DNA from: Cytophagaceae bacterium
Lineage (GTDB): Bacteria > Bacteroidota > Bacteroidia > Cytophagales > JAIYAX01
Assembly: GCA_027488815.1 (NCBI GenBank)
Contig: JAIYAX010000001.1
Location: 62,001-126,000, forward strand
DNA: 64,000 bases
Direction: 5' to 3'
Under the pieces are notes generated by a model. The model ran no database searches, was not told the DNA's origin, and saw nothing but the letters and a program-made list of their open reading frames with translations. The translations under genes and the position numbers were made by a program. Below, piece by piece: positions 9,573-18,735 of this stretch (positions within the stretch are counted from its first letter, which is position 1; each line of letters opens with the position of its first letter).

Positions 9573-9941
9573 CTAACCCTTCAATAAACTCAAACGGAAT
9601 CTGATCATCCTAATGATCAGGTCTTGGGGCAAGGGTTGGTCCAATGGAAACTGAACAGAGCCCTTTCCTCTTTTAAAACCGCTCAATTCTCTTTCAAAGT
9701 GCGCCATGGTAGTTGGATGCGGATAAAGCCCTATATGATGTTTATACCCAGCGATCATGATTTGCTGTTCTCGCTTTCCCCCTTTGACCAAGGTATAGGC
9801 AGGGATATTGTAATTCAAGAGCTCTTCTGCGTCTGGAGCAGCCTCCAATATGTATTCCCGTAATTCAAGTAAAGCAACCTTTACTTTTTCAGGTTGAGCA
9901 TTAAAGTAATCATCAACAGTTTCGGTTGCAACGTTCTTCAT
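9573..9941 (-). CDS. DUF1801 (YdhG-like) protein, copy 1
   Basis: 122 residues. The fold is that of DUF1801 proteins, related to the frataxin-like iron-binding YdhG group: VDDYFNAQPEKVKVALLELREYI, then LNYNIPAYTL, YKHHIGLYPHP and KRGKGSVQFPLDQPLP. Function in bacteria is poorly defined. A second gene at 42048-42419, on the same strand, encodes an almost identical protein (differences mostly at the two ends); over about 300 nt only some 17 differences were counted by eye. The two lie at opposite ends of the uronate island. Flanking sequence is not shared, so the similarity is confined to the gene. Confidence 0.9.
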   Translation of the reverse strand: MKNVATETVDDYFNAQPEKVKVALLELREYILEAAPDAEELLNYNIPAYTLVKGGKREQQIMIAGYKHHIGLYPHPTTMAHFERELSGFKRGKGSVQFPLDQPLPQDLIIRMIRFRLSLLKG

Positions 9942-10154
9942 TTTTAACAGGATTTTATAGGTTCAAAATGCTATACTTACAGGATATAATATATTTTAAT
10001 ATATATATTTAGATAGTTTACGATTTATAAAACGTATAATTACTAATTTAAGCTAAACTATGGCTAGAAGCCTTAATTTGAATTCCAGTACCAAATTTGC
10101 TTTCTGTGCGGCGTCTTCATTAGAATACTAAAAAAGCAAGCTTGATTTTTGCTT

Positions 10155-10182
10155 CAATGTCGAAGATTATTCTTTGACATTG
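10155..10182. promoter_or_regulatory. Operator-like inverted repeat upstream of the uronate operon
   Basis: Outer arms CAATGTC (10155-10161) and GACATTG (10176-10182) are perfect complements; inside them AAGA and TCTT pair again around TTAT. The inner AAGATTATTCTT (10163-10174) occurs a second time at 10194-10205, 31 bp (three helical turns) downstream. Together the two sites bracket the predicted promoter. Confidence 0.6.
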
Positions 10183-10212
10183 CATTTTAGCCAAAGATTA
10201 TTCTTAGTTTTG
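10180..10212 (+). promoter_or_regulatory. Promoter of the ECF sigma/uronate operon with second operator copy
   Basis: TAGTTTTG at 10205-10212 matches the -7 box TAnnTTTG, 20 bp before the sigma factor ATG; a TTG at 10180-10182 sits 22 bp upstream and may be the -33 element. AAGATTATTCTT at 10194-10205 abuts the -7 box, so a dimeric regulator bound here would block polymerase. Confidence 0.55.
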
Positions 10213-10231
10213 AACCCACTGCTCTTAGTTT

Positions 10232-10825
10232 ATGTTAGGAAAAAATACCGCTCCAATCCAATCATCTTCGATAGATCCAGATCATTTATTCGAATGTATC
10301 GCACAAAATGATGATTACAAAGCTTTGGAGCAGCTCTTCAAGCTGTATTACAAGCAGTTGTGTGTGTATGCCCTCAAATACATCCGTAAACCTGAACTTT
10401 GTGAAGAAGCTGTAAGTGATGTTTTTACCCGTATCTGGAGCAATCGCAAGACTATCCTTATTAGTTGCTCAATCAAATCGTACTTGTATATCTCTGTACG
10501 CAATCAGTGTATTGATCTGATACGCAAACGTGGTATGGACACTCATATACCACTTGAGGAACTACACTATGAAGCAGCAGATGCCAGTTATGCTGCCAAT
10601 GCTGGTTTAGAGACACAAGAGCTTGCAGAAGTGATCGAAACAGGCATAGACAAACTCTCCCCCCAATGCAAGATTATATTCAAGTTGAGCCGTGAGGAAG
10701 GAATGAAGTACAAAGACATTGCAAATAAACTTGACATCAGCATCAAAACTGTGGAAACACAGATGGGTAGAGCACTTAAGTCGCTCAGAGCTCATGTAAA
10801 CGGCAAGCTTCCCTTTCATTTGTAA
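10232..10825 (+). CDS. ECF-type RNA polymerase sigma factor
   Basis: 197 residues. Region 2 is visible as ALEQLFKLYYKQLCVYALKY and CEEAVSDVFTRIWSNR (the -10 binding and melting helix), and region 4 as LSPQCKIIFKLSREEGMKYKDIANKLDISIKTVETQM, with its helix-turn-helix. It belongs to the Bacteroidota FecI-like sigma factors that pair with FecR and an STN-domain TonB receptor; both partners follow downstream at 12533 and 13552. It would direct transcription of this locus when the receptor is occupied. The gene stands first in the operon, behind a promoter of the housekeeping type and a double operator, so control may be two-layered. Confidence 0.93.
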   Translation: MLGKNTAPIQSSSIDPDHLFECIAQNDDYKALEQLFKLYYKQLCVYALKYIRKPELCEEAVSDVFTRIWSNRKTILISCSIKSYLYISVRNQCIDLIRKRGMDTHIPLEELHYEAADASYAANAGLETQELAEVIETGIDKLSPQCKIIFKLSREEGMKYKDIANKLDISIKTVETQMGRALKSLRAHVNGKLPFHL

Positions 10826-10879
10826 GGGTACAGCAGCTGTGGCTGCGTCTAAAGGTGTATACCAACAGACGTAGGACGT

Positions 10880-12520
10880 ATGCGCAGCACTGCTCTTTCA
10901 TTTATTCTAGGTTTCGTAGTTGTTTCGGCACTCCTGCTTGCCTGCAACAGAGACGATGAGTTTAAGCCACAAGGGCCACGTACAAGTGTTATTGGTGGCT
11001 CAAGAACCTTAATAATCAGCCTGAATGATACTGCCGAGTTCAATATACTTGCAGAAGCGGTTCGTGGGATTCGCAACATTACAGTAGAACAATCCATTAA
11101 CAATGGCCTAAGACAGCGTTTAACCCAAATCAGCTATGGCCCTGATGCCTTTTCAGTCAACCTTCGTTATACCCTTTTAATTGACAGTTTACAATACTCA
11201 CAATTCGATGAGGTCACTTTGTATTTTACAGGCACTGACAATGAAGGCAACACCACCAATACTTCCACGACGAATTTTCAGATACTGTCGGTGTTTAGTA
11301 AAGTAACGGATACAACTTATTTCAATACTAATTTCAGGATGATCTCAGCCCCAACCGATGGTGCTAAAGGTCTGATACAAGGCGATACCTTTACTATGGA
11401 TGCTGCCACCAACTGGCTGATCAAAGGCACAGTTGAGGTCGATAGAGGTACCACATTGCTTATTGAACCGGGCACCAAAATTTACGGCTTGGTGGGAGAC
11501 CCTTTATCACCTGCTTATTTAAGTCTTTTAGCCGGATCAAAAATTATTGCCCTAGGCGAAAAAGACAATCCCATTGTGTTCACCAGTGACCGAACCTTGG
11601 GCCCTGGTGCAACACCAGGAGATTGGACAGGCGTAAAAATCGAAGGCGAGGCTTCTCTCAATCCTGCAAGCAATTCAGGTCAGATGCGCTATGTAAGGAT
11701 CGAATTTGGAGGTAAAAGTGTTGACTTCCCAAGTGTATTGACAGAAGTAGATGCTGGCCTTCGACTGGCTGAGGTTGGCAACGGTACCGACCTTTCGTAC
11801 CTTCAAGTGTTTCGTAGCAGAGGTCAAGGGTTTCGATTCAATGGAGGAACTGTAAATGCCCGCTATCTGGTTGCAATAGACTGTAACAACAATTGCTTCC
11901 GTATCGATGACGAAGAAGACGAAAACAATGTAAGAATATCGGCATGGACCGGAAAAGGGCAATTTTGGATAGGCTCTACCCCATCAGCGACAGGAGCCTC
12001 TGGCCTTGCAGATATGGATGTACGAGATGGCTCAAACAGTACTCTTGCTAATGTTTCACTCCTTGGCCCAGGTGCAGCGAATACCTCAATAGAAAAAGGC
12101 GGGATACGAATTCGAAATACAATCGGTGGCTATCGTTTTTACAAGTTTCTGGTAGCACATTATGGTTCGTTTAATGCCTGGGGCGTAAGGGCTGATGCGG
12201 CACCTAACCCCCCGACTGGCATCAATGGCTCTAAAGTAGTTGCCCATTCAAGAGTCTACGAAGTGGGCACAGGGCAGTTATTCAGAAACGATGCTGCTGT
12301 TTTTGCAAGTGATCCACAATATGTCAACAGTCAGACACCTATTTCCGGCTCAACTCCTAATCAATTTGTTTTTGCTAATACCTCCGACTTGTTTAACAAC
12401 TTTGATCTGACCACCATAGATCCATGGTTTGTCAATACAAACTATTTAGGTGCCGTCTTTAGCATTGACTGGACAGCAGATGGAAGCTGGTGTAAAAACG
12501 CAGACGGAAGTATTCGCTAA
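10880..12520 (+). CDS. Surface lipoprotein with beta-helix domain
   Basis: 546 residues with a lipoprotein signal ending in ALLLACN. An immunoglobulin-like N-terminal part (about 40-140) is followed by a right-handed beta-helix-like region with repeating GTTLLIEPGTKIYG, GSKIIALGEKDNPIVFTSD, GDWTGVKIEGEA and MRYVRIEFGG strands, typical of Bacteroidota surface proteins often misnamed multidrug transporters. No catalytic motif is seen. It lies between the sigma factor and FecR, where a SusD-like binding lipoprotein might be expected; no SusD is present in the window. A role in binding pectic oligosaccharides at the cell surface for the TonB receptor downstream is inference from position. Confidence 0.75.
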   Translation: MRSTALSFILGFVVVSALLLACNRDDEFKPQGPRTSVIGGSRTLIISLNDTAEFNILAEAVRGIRNITVEQSINNGLRQRLTQISYGPDAFSVNLRYTLLIDSLQYSQFDEVTLYFTGTDNEGNTTNTSTTNFQILSVFSKVTDTTYFNTNFRMISAPTDGAKGLIQGDTFTMDAATNWLIKGTVEVDRGTTLLIEPGTKIYGLVGDPLSPAYLSLLAGSKIIALGEKDNPIVFTSDRTLGPGATPGDWTGVKIEGEASLNPASNSGQMRYVRIEFGGKSVDFPSVLTEVDAGLRLAEVGNGTDLSYLQVFRSRGQGFRFNGGTVNARYLVAIDCNNNCFRIDDEEDENNVRISAWTGKGQFWIGSTPSATGASGLADMDVRDGSNSTLANVSLLGPGAANTSIEKGGIRIRNTIGGYRFYKFLVAHYGSFNAWGVRADAAPNPPTGINGSKVVAHSRVYEVGTGQLFRNDAAVFASDPQYVNSQTPISGSTPNQFVFANTSDLFNNFDLTTIDPWFVNTNYLGAVFSIDWTADGSWCKNADGSIR

Positions 12521-12532
12521 AAGAGATTCACA

Positions 12533-13537
12533 TTGAAAGAAAATGAAATAGACCACAGCCTGGTAGCAAGATACGTGGCCGGTGAGCTGCATGACGAAGA
12601 GCTGGAGTATTTTGAAAAACAGCTTCTAAGCAGACAAGAATATGTGCATGCTGTTTGGGAAGCAACCGTGCTTTTGCGAGGTCGCTCCATTGATCGATTG
12701 TTTGACACAGATAAAGGCCTGGAGAGGTTGAATGTTTCTATTCAGCAGACCCCAACCGAAAAAGGACATAGCAAAAGTGCTTCTCCAATATGGCATCGTA
12801 CGATCAAGTTTGCCGCTGTTTTGATTATAACCCTTATGGGTGTATGGCTTTTTATCACCTTGAATAATCCGGTTCAAAAACCTAAGCCTTCCGTCGCTAT
12901 AGTATCATACAGTACAAGTGATGAGCGTAAACGAATTGTCTTACCAGATAGCTCCTTAGTACAACTAAATTACAATAGTCAGATTTCATTTAGATCTGTC
13001 CAGTTTAGCAAGGATAGGATACTTCACCTGGAGGGAGAAGCCTACTTTGAAGTAAAACCGAGTAAATCTTACCCTTTCAGAGTGCAAACCACTTCGGGTG
13101 TTATATCAGTGTTAGGTACACGTTTTAAAGTAGTGTCATCTCCTCATACTCCTTTTGTCACAGAAGTTTTTCAAGGGAAAGTGGAAGTTAAACCCTATGG
13201 AGATAGTGATCAGACATTCAGCTTAATGGCAGGCCAAGCAATTAAATGGGAGACCGTAGGCCGCTTTTCGTTCTATAACACTGGACTTGATGCCCCAGAA
13301 TGGGTTAGTGGTGTTTTACATTTCGAACAGGCCCCTCTATCAGAAGTCTTTCTTAAGCTTGAAGCATACTACGGCGTCAAGGTGACAGTTAAAGCACCTG
13401 AGTTGTTAGAAAAACGCATCAATGGTACCTACAAACAAGTTCCACTGGAGATAGTACTAAACCAGATTTCAAAGGTATACCCCTTTCAATATGACCTTGA
13501 AAAGGAGTACTTAATCATTAACCCTATTCAGAAGTAA
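12533..13537 (+). CDS. FecR-family anti-sigma factor
   Basis: 334 residues, starting at a TTG (no in-frame ATG occurs in the N-terminal part; the ATG at 12543 is out of frame). The cytoplasmic anti-sigma segment (HSLVARYVAGELHDEELEYFEK) precedes a single membrane helix (FAAVLIITLMGVWLFITL), the FecR beta domain (RKRIVLPDSSLVQLNYNSQI, LEGEAYFEV, VLGTRFKV, FQGKVEV) and the C-terminal DUF4974 domain (APLSEVFLKLEAYYGVKV), which contacts the STN domain of the receptor. It holds the ECF sigma factor at 10232 and releases it when the TonB receptor is loaded. It sits 12 bp after the lipoprotein gene and 14 bp before the receptor gene. Confidence 0.95.
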   Translation: MKENEIDHSLVARYVAGELHDEELEYFEKQLLSRQEYVHAVWEATVLLRGRSIDRLFDTDKGLERLNVSIQQTPTEKGHSKSASPIWHRTIKFAAVLIITLMGVWLFITLNNPVQKPKPSVAIVSYSTSDERKRIVLPDSSLVQLNYNSQISFRSVQFSKDRILHLEGEAYFEVKPSKSYPFRVQTTSGVISVLGTRFKVVSSPHTPFVTEVFQGKVEVKPYGDSDQTFSLMAGQAIKWETVGRFSFYNTGLDAPEWVSGVLHFEQAPLSEVFLKLEAYYGVKVTVKAPELLEKRINGTYKQVPLEIVLNQISKVYPFQYDLEKEYLIINPIQK

Positions 13538-13551
13538 GCCAGAACTATACC

Positions 13552-16500
13552 ATGAAAACATGTCTACAAACAAGTATCGGAGGATTATTGGTTTTGCTGA
13601 TGACTAGCCTTTTGGCACAAGGCAGCCAGAAAAATGGCCTTTCAACAACCCTTATCAAGGTAAAATCCCAACAATACACGATTGCCGGGCTAATCAAAGA
13701 GATTGAAAATCAAACAGAATATGGATTAACCTATGCCGAGGACGAAACTTTTCTACAACGTTCTGTAAACCTAAGCTTCAACACCTATAGTTTGACAGAC
13801 CTTCTGGCTCTGATGTTAGAAGGTACCGGAATGAGTTACAACCATCGGGGCAATTCAATAAGCCTCTATAATTCAGCAATAGTAGCTGGTTCAGCCACTT
13901 TGAGAGGTAAAGTAACAGATGAAATCACAAAAGAAGCTCTTCCTGGAGCAGCTATCTTGATTGAGGGGAGTTCATTAGGTACTGCCACTGATCTTGCTGG
14001 CGATTTCCTATTGCGCTCTGTACCCGAGGACCAGGAAATCTCCCTAAAAGTAACCTACCTTGGATATCAGGAAAAGGTAGTAAAGGTGAGGCTACAGCCC
14101 AAAGAGGTCAAAATATTAAATATCGGTCTGTTGCAGTCTGACAGAATACTTAACGAGGTGGTGGTACAAGCTCAATCAGAAGGACAAGAAAAAGCCCTGA
14201 ACCAGCAAAGAACAGCAGACAACATTAAAAATGTAGTGTCAGCTGATTTGATTGGCCGCTTTCCTGACCTGAACGTGGCTGAAGCTTTGCAAAGAGTTCC
14301 CGGTGTTAACATACAACGATCAAGAGGAGAGGGATCACAAGTATCGCTCAGAGGAACTCCTCTCAACTTCACTACCCTCTCAATCAACGGAGAACAAATA
14401 CCCACCACCAACATCGGTGGTAGCCGGAATGAGGAACTGGACATGATACCCGTAGACCAGCTTTCTAGCATGGAAGTGACCAAATCGACTACTCCCGATA
14501 TGGATGGCGATGCTATTGGTGGAAACATTAACCTTAGAACACAACCTGCTGTGCGCTACAAGCCAAAAATCAAAGCTGAAATAGGCGGTGGCTACAACGA
14601 TATTTCCGGTAACTTCAATGGTATAGGTAAGTTGAGTTATGAACGAAGACTGCTCAAGTCAGAGCGATTTGAAAAGGGTAGAATGGGTGTTAAAGTAGGA
14701 GGCAGTTACTTCCGTACCAACAATGCCAGAGATAGAGTAGAAACGGATGGCCCTACGGGCTGGCAATTGCGCAACTTCAATGGTAATCAAAATGTGATCA
14801 ACGAGTTTGGCACTGATCAGGTTTATGTGTACACCTTATACCGATACCGTGATCTGTTGAATACCCGTACCCGCTCAGGACTTTCGGCAACTGTTGATTA
14901 TAAATTCAATGAAAAAAACGATATCATATTCAATGTGATGTATAGTCGTCGCTCAGACGATGAGCAGGAAGGCCGCACTAGATTTGAAACCCCGGATTTG
15001 AACAACTGGATATCTCCCACCCGCTATGTGAACAACGGCAGAATGCGTAAGGAACTTATCGATCGCTTTAAGCTTAAGCAGAACCTGACTACTAGTGTAG
15101 AAGGTATAAGCCAAGTCGGCAAGTATACACTTGACTATGGTGCTTTTTTCACTTTTACAGAAGACAGAACTGATATCATCCGTGCGCAATGGCGCACTAA
15201 CTCAAATCTTACATTTAACGTAAACAATTTCGGCTCCGACTTTGTCACTTTTTCTACTGAAGGTGCTGATATTCATGATCCTTTTTTATATCCCAACTTC
15301 GCTTCGGTAGCAGAAGATGTAGAACTGGCAATAGGTAAAAACTACCTGGCTCGAATCAACCTCACTAGGGATTACCGATGGAGACGTTTTAATGTACAAG
15401 TGAAAACAGGCGCTAAAGTGCGCTTACTCTCCAACGAAGTAATTCGAAACAACAGACCACAAACTCCAAATCCAGGTTTAGGAATTGGTTTTGTAAACTT
15501 CCTTTCTTCTTTCGAAGACAGCAAATTTATGGATGGAAAAATTCGCTTCGGGCCTACTCCTGATGCAGATAAACTGGGAGCCTGGTTTAGGGAAAACAAT
15601 GGTAATAGTAGTGTATTGGCACCAACTACGAATGATCAGTTTCAAACCGATCGGGATAACAGCACAAATACTTTCGGAACGTTTGAAGACGTTTACGCTG
15701 GCTATGCAATGGTTCGGATGAAGTCAAGTAGAAGCATGTATTTATTTGGTTTACGATTGGAAGCAACAAATGTGGGTTACAACGCTAATCTGATTGATGC
15801 AACAAGCGACCGGGTGAACAGTATTACACCCGTTACCGGAACCAGTACCTACATTATTCCCCTCCCAAATTTTCATTACAAATACTCAATCAATACACTC
15901 ACAAATGTCCGCTTCTCTCTCAACCGCTCCTTCGCTCGTCCGAATTTTATCGAAATAGTACCGAGGGAAATTATCAATCCACTGAATAATGAGATCGAGC
16001 AAGGCAACCCAAACCTTAAACCTCAGGTAGCCACTAACATAGACCTTCTGATTGAAAGATACCTGCCAAGTGTTGGGATTCTATCAGGAGGGATTTTTGC
16101 AAAGCAGATCGACGACTTTATATTCAGAAGTGCTTTACCGCAGGATAGGGTAATCGGCAAAGATGTAAATGGTAACGACAGTACTGAAAGATTTACAGTC
16201 TATCAACCACAAAACGGAAAAACAGCTTACCTATATGGTGCAGAGGTCAATTTGCAAGTACCGCTCACCTTCATGCCTGGCTTCATTAAACGTTTAGATT
16301 TGTTTTTCAACTATACATACACCAATTCAGTTGCAAGCACTCTGCCTTTTCAGATTCCCGGTGGTGTAATTCCTGCACGCACAGGTATACGTTTCCCTGG
16401 TCAGGCACCCCATACTTTCAATGCCGCACTATCCTACAGCCACAAAGGTTTTAGTGCTCGTGCATCTCTCAACTACAATGGAGAGTTTATCGCATTGCTG

Positions 16501-16713
16501 GGTGAGCGCCCGGAGGAAGATGTGTACCGAGCAGGTCGCTTTCAACTTGATCTAAACGCAGCGTATAGCTTTAAGAAACACTATCGTGTTTTTGGAGAAA
16601 TCATCAATCTCACTAATCAGTCTCAAGTTGACTTTTTAGGGCTTCGTAGTAGAATAACCAATGTGGAATTTTATGGCCTCATCGCCCGCTTTGGAGTGGG
16701 CCTTAATTTCTAA
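13552..16713 (+). CDS. STN-domain TonB-dependent outer membrane receptor
   Basis: 1053 residues. After a signal peptide come an STN signalling domain (about 35-105, TIAGLIKEIENQTEYGLTY), a carboxypeptidase-D-like domain (about 120-200, LRGKVTDEITKEALPGAAIL), the plug (about 210-330, LIGRFPDLNVAEALQRVPGV, EVTKSTTPDMDGDAIGGNIN) and a 22-strand barrel ending in ...ARFGVGLNF with the usual C-terminal aromatic. The plug is of the type named TonB-Xanth-Caul rather than SusC. The STN domain marks it as a transducing receptor for the FecR and sigma factor upstream. Likely ligand: pectin-derived oligo- or monouronates, from the genes that follow at 1 bp spacing. No TonB box could be assigned with certainty. 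Confidence 0.93.
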   Translation: MKTCLQTSIGGLLVLLMTSLLAQGSQKNGLSTTLIKVKSQQYTIAGLIKEIENQTEYGLTYAEDETFLQRSVNLSFNTYSLTDLLALMLEGTGMSYNHRGNSISLYNSAIVAGSATLRGKVTDEITKEALPGAAILIEGSSLGTATDLAGDFLLRSVPEDQEISLKVTYLGYQEKVVKVRLQPKEVKILNIGLLQSDRILNEVVVQAQSEGQEKALNQQRTADNIKNVVSADLIGRFPDLNVAEALQRVPGVNIQRSRGEGSQVSLRGTPLNFTTLSINGEQIPTTNIGGSRNEELDMIPVDQLSSMEVTKSTTPDMDGDAIGGNINLRTQPAVRYKPKIKAEIGGGYNDISGNFNGIGKLSYERRLLKSERFEKGRMGVKVGGSYFRTNNARDRVETDGPTGWQLRNFNGNQNVINEFGTDQVYVYTLYRYRDLLNTRTRSGLSATVDYKFNEKNDIIFNVMYSRRSDDEQEGRTRFETPDLNNWISPTRYVNNGRMRKELIDRFKLKQNLTTSVEGISQVGKYTLDYGAFFTFTEDRTDIIRAQWRTNSNLTFNVNNFGSDFVTFSTEGADIHDPFLYPNFASVAEDVELAIGKNYLARINLTRDYRWRRFNVQVKTGAKVRLLSNEVIRNNRPQTPNPGLGIGFVNFLSSFEDSKFMDGKIRFGPTPDADKLGAWFRENNGNSSVLAPTTNDQFQTDRDNSTNTFGTFEDVYAGYAMVRMKSSRSMYLFGLRLEATNVGYNANLIDATSDRVNSITPVTGTSTYIIPLPNFHYKYSINTLTNVRFSLNRSFARPNFIEIVPREIINPLNNEIEQGNPNLKPQVATNIDLLIERYLPSVGILSGGIFAKQIDDFIFRSALPQDRVIGKDVNGNDSTERFTVYQPQNGKTAYLYGAEVNLQVPLTFMPGFIKRLDLFFNYTYTNSVASTLPFQIPGGVIPARTGIRFPGQAPHTFNAALSYSHKGFSARASLNYNGEFIALLGERPEEDVYRAGRFQLDLNAAYSFKKHYRVFGEIINLTNQSQVDFLGLRSRITNVEFYGLIARFGVGLNF

Positions 16714-17520
16714 ATGATGACTTACAAGGAAGAGCTTGTAGTAGTGACAGGCGGTACAGGTGTATTAGGCAGTACGATGGCAGCTCATATGCTTGCTGGA
16801 GGTGCTAAAGTAGCCATATTGGGAAGAAACGAAGAAGTTGGACTATCTTTAGTAAGTGACTGGAAAGCAAAAGGATATATAGCTCGCTTTGAAAAAACTG
16901 ATGTATTGCAAGAAGCTGAAGTAGAAGCCTCGATCACAAACATTCAAAAAGACTGGGGTTCGATAAGTTTGCTTGTAAATGCTGCCGGCGGCAATAAACC
17001 CGGTGCGACCATTCAACCGGCTCAAGCGTTTTCAGATTTAGGTATTCAGGATTTTGATGAAGTGGTGCAATTGAACCTCAGCGGTACGGTAATTCCATCA
17101 AAAGTATGCTTGAGACACATGGTAGCTGCTGGGAAGGGACACATCATCAACATTTCCTCTATGGCAGCTGAGCGACCACTTACCAGGGTAGTAGGCTATG
17201 GGGCAGCAAAGGCTGCAATCAACAACTTTAGCCGTTGGCTTGCTGTTGAGTGTGCTCAAAAATATGGTGAGCAAATAAGGATTAATGCCATAGCCCCAGG
17301 TTTTTTTGTAACTGAGCAAAACAAAACATTGCTTCTGAACAGCGACGGCAGCCCTACCGCACGAGGCATGAAGATACTTGAACATACTCCCTTCAAACGA
17401 TTCGGCAGGCCGGAGGAGTTGCTTTCCACACTTGATTGGCTTTGCCACCCTGGTTCTTCTTTCATTACAGGTGTGGTAGTGCCGGTGGATGGCGGGTTTA
17501 GCGCCTTTGCAGGAGTATGA
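16714..17520 (+). CDS. SDR oxidoreductase, probable D-mannonate/fructuronate reductase
   Basis: 268 residues, classical short-chain dehydrogenase. NAD(P) site TGGTGVLG, NAAGG, catalytic Ser in NISSMAAE and YGAAK (Tyr-x3-Lys); C-terminal TGVVVPVDGGFSAF is standard. It directly follows the TonB receptor and precedes uxuA by 8 bp. The Gram-positive UxuB (YjmF) reduces fructuronate to mannonate and is an SDR; that substrate is expected here because UxuA needs mannonate and no long-chain UxuB is present. Function is therefore family plus context, not proven by residues. Two starting ATGs, 16714 and 16717. Confidence 0.85.
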   Translation: MMTYKEELVVVTGGTGVLGSTMAAHMLAGGAKVAILGRNEEVGLSLVSDWKAKGYIARFEKTDVLQEAEVEASITNIQKDWGSISLLVNAAGGNKPGATIQPAQAFSDLGIQDFDEVVQLNLSGTVIPSKVCLRHMVAAGKGHIINISSMAAERPLTRVVGYGAAKAAINNFSRWLAVECAQKYGEQIRINAIAPGFFVTEQNKTLLLNSDGSPTARGMKILEHTPFKRFGRPEELLSTLDWLCHPGSSFITGVVVPVDGGFSAFAGV

Positions 17521-17528
17521 TTTAACAA

Positions 17529-18734
17529 ATGAGCCGATTGCATATGAATCCTACTTCAGCCATTGCTTTACTTGAACAAACCTGGCGTTGGTTTGGCCCT
17601 GATGACCCTGTGCCTTTAAACCATATTCGTCAGGCGGGAGCGACTGGAATTGTCACTGCCTTGCATCATATACCCAATGGAGAGGTATGGACAGTTGAAG
17701 AAGTAAGAAAAAGAAGGAAGCTAATTGAAGCCGCAGGGCTGCAATGGAGTGTCGTCGAAAGTATACCAGTTCATGAGGCGATTAAGCAGGGCAAGCCAGA
17801 AGCAAGCCGTTACATTCATCAATACATACAATCACTACTAAATCTGGCATCTGAAGGTATCAAAATAGTTACTTACAACTTTATGCCGGTGCTTGACTGG
17901 ACCCGTACTAATCTGGCCTATGAACTTCCTGACGGTTCGCTTGCACTTCGTTTCGACCAGGTTGACTTCGTTTGCTTTGATGTATTCCTCCTCAAACGAA
18001 AAGGAGCAGAGGCTACCTATCCTGAAAATTTACTAGCCAAGGCCAGACAACAGTATGACCGGCTCACCAACCATGAAAAAGACCAGCTGATCATTACGGT
18101 ATTAGCTGGGTTACCTGGGGCAGAAGAGGGCTATACCTTAACCCAATTTAAAAACCTAATACAAGCTTACCAATCTGTTGGTGAGGAAGGGTTAAGAGAG
18201 CATTTGTACCAGTTTGTTAAAACCATAGCTGCGGTAGCTTCGGAGCAATCCATGCGGCTGGCTATTCATCCCGACGATCCCCCCTACCCTATCCTGGGCT
18301 TACCAAGAGTGGTAAGTACTGAAGAGGATGTAGTTCGGTTGTATAGTGCTACTACTGATCCTGCCAATGGTTTATGCTTTTGTACAGGCTCATTTGGAGT
18401 TAGGCCTGATAATGATCTTCCTGGTATGGTGAATAGATTGGGGCATCGCATCCATTTCGTCCACCTGCGAAATACAACTCTCGAGGCTGATGGGAGCTTT
18501 TTTGAAGCCGATCACTTGGGTGGTGATACCGATATGTTTGCGGTAATGAAGGCTTTGATAGAAACAGCAAAACAAAGAAAGGTAACCTTACCCTTTCGCC
18601 CTGACCATGGTCATCAAATGCTGGATGACCTGAATAAGAAGACCAATCCTGGGTATAGTGCCATTGGAAGGCTTAGGGGACTAGCTGAGCTAAGAGGCCT
18701 GGCTTTGGGCATAAGCAGATCTATCCAACAGTGA
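17529..18734 (+). CDS. uxuA: Mannonate dehydratase
   Basis: 401 residues, the family length. It removes water from D-mannonate to give 2-keto-3-deoxygluconate (KDG), in the cytosol. Family signatures are visible: LEQTWRWFGPDDPVPLNHIRQAGATGIVTALHH near the N-terminus, the metal-binding region LAIHPDDPPYPILGLPRVVST, CFCTGSFGVRPDNDLPGMV, and FVHLRN with HPDDP and PDHGH. The start could also be the ATG at 17544, which would remove five residues. It belongs to the glucuronate arm along with the SDR upstream. Confidence 0.96.
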   Translation: MSRLHMNPTSAIALLEQTWRWFGPDDPVPLNHIRQAGATGIVTALHHIPNGEVWTVEEVRKRRKLIEAAGLQWSVVESIPVHEAIKQGKPEASRYIHQYIQSLLNLASEGIKIVTYNFMPVLDWTRTNLAYELPDGSLALRFDQVDFVCFDVFLLKRKGAEATYPENLLAKARQQYDRLTNHEKDQLIITVLAGLPGAEEGYTLTQFKNLIQAYQSVGEEGLREHLYQFVKTIAAVASEQSMRLAIHPDDPPYPILGLPRVVSTEEDVVRLYSATTDPANGLCFCTGSFGVRPDNDLPGMVNRLGHRIHFVHLRNTTLEADGSFFEADHLGGDTDMFAVMKALIETAKQRKVTLPFRPDHGHQMLDDLNKKTNPGYSAIGRLRGLAELRGLALGISRSIQQ

Positions 18735-18735
18735 C

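Noticed and set aside
10880-12520. SusD-like protein
   Set aside because: Lacks TPR-type helices of SusD; strands repeat as in a beta-helix.
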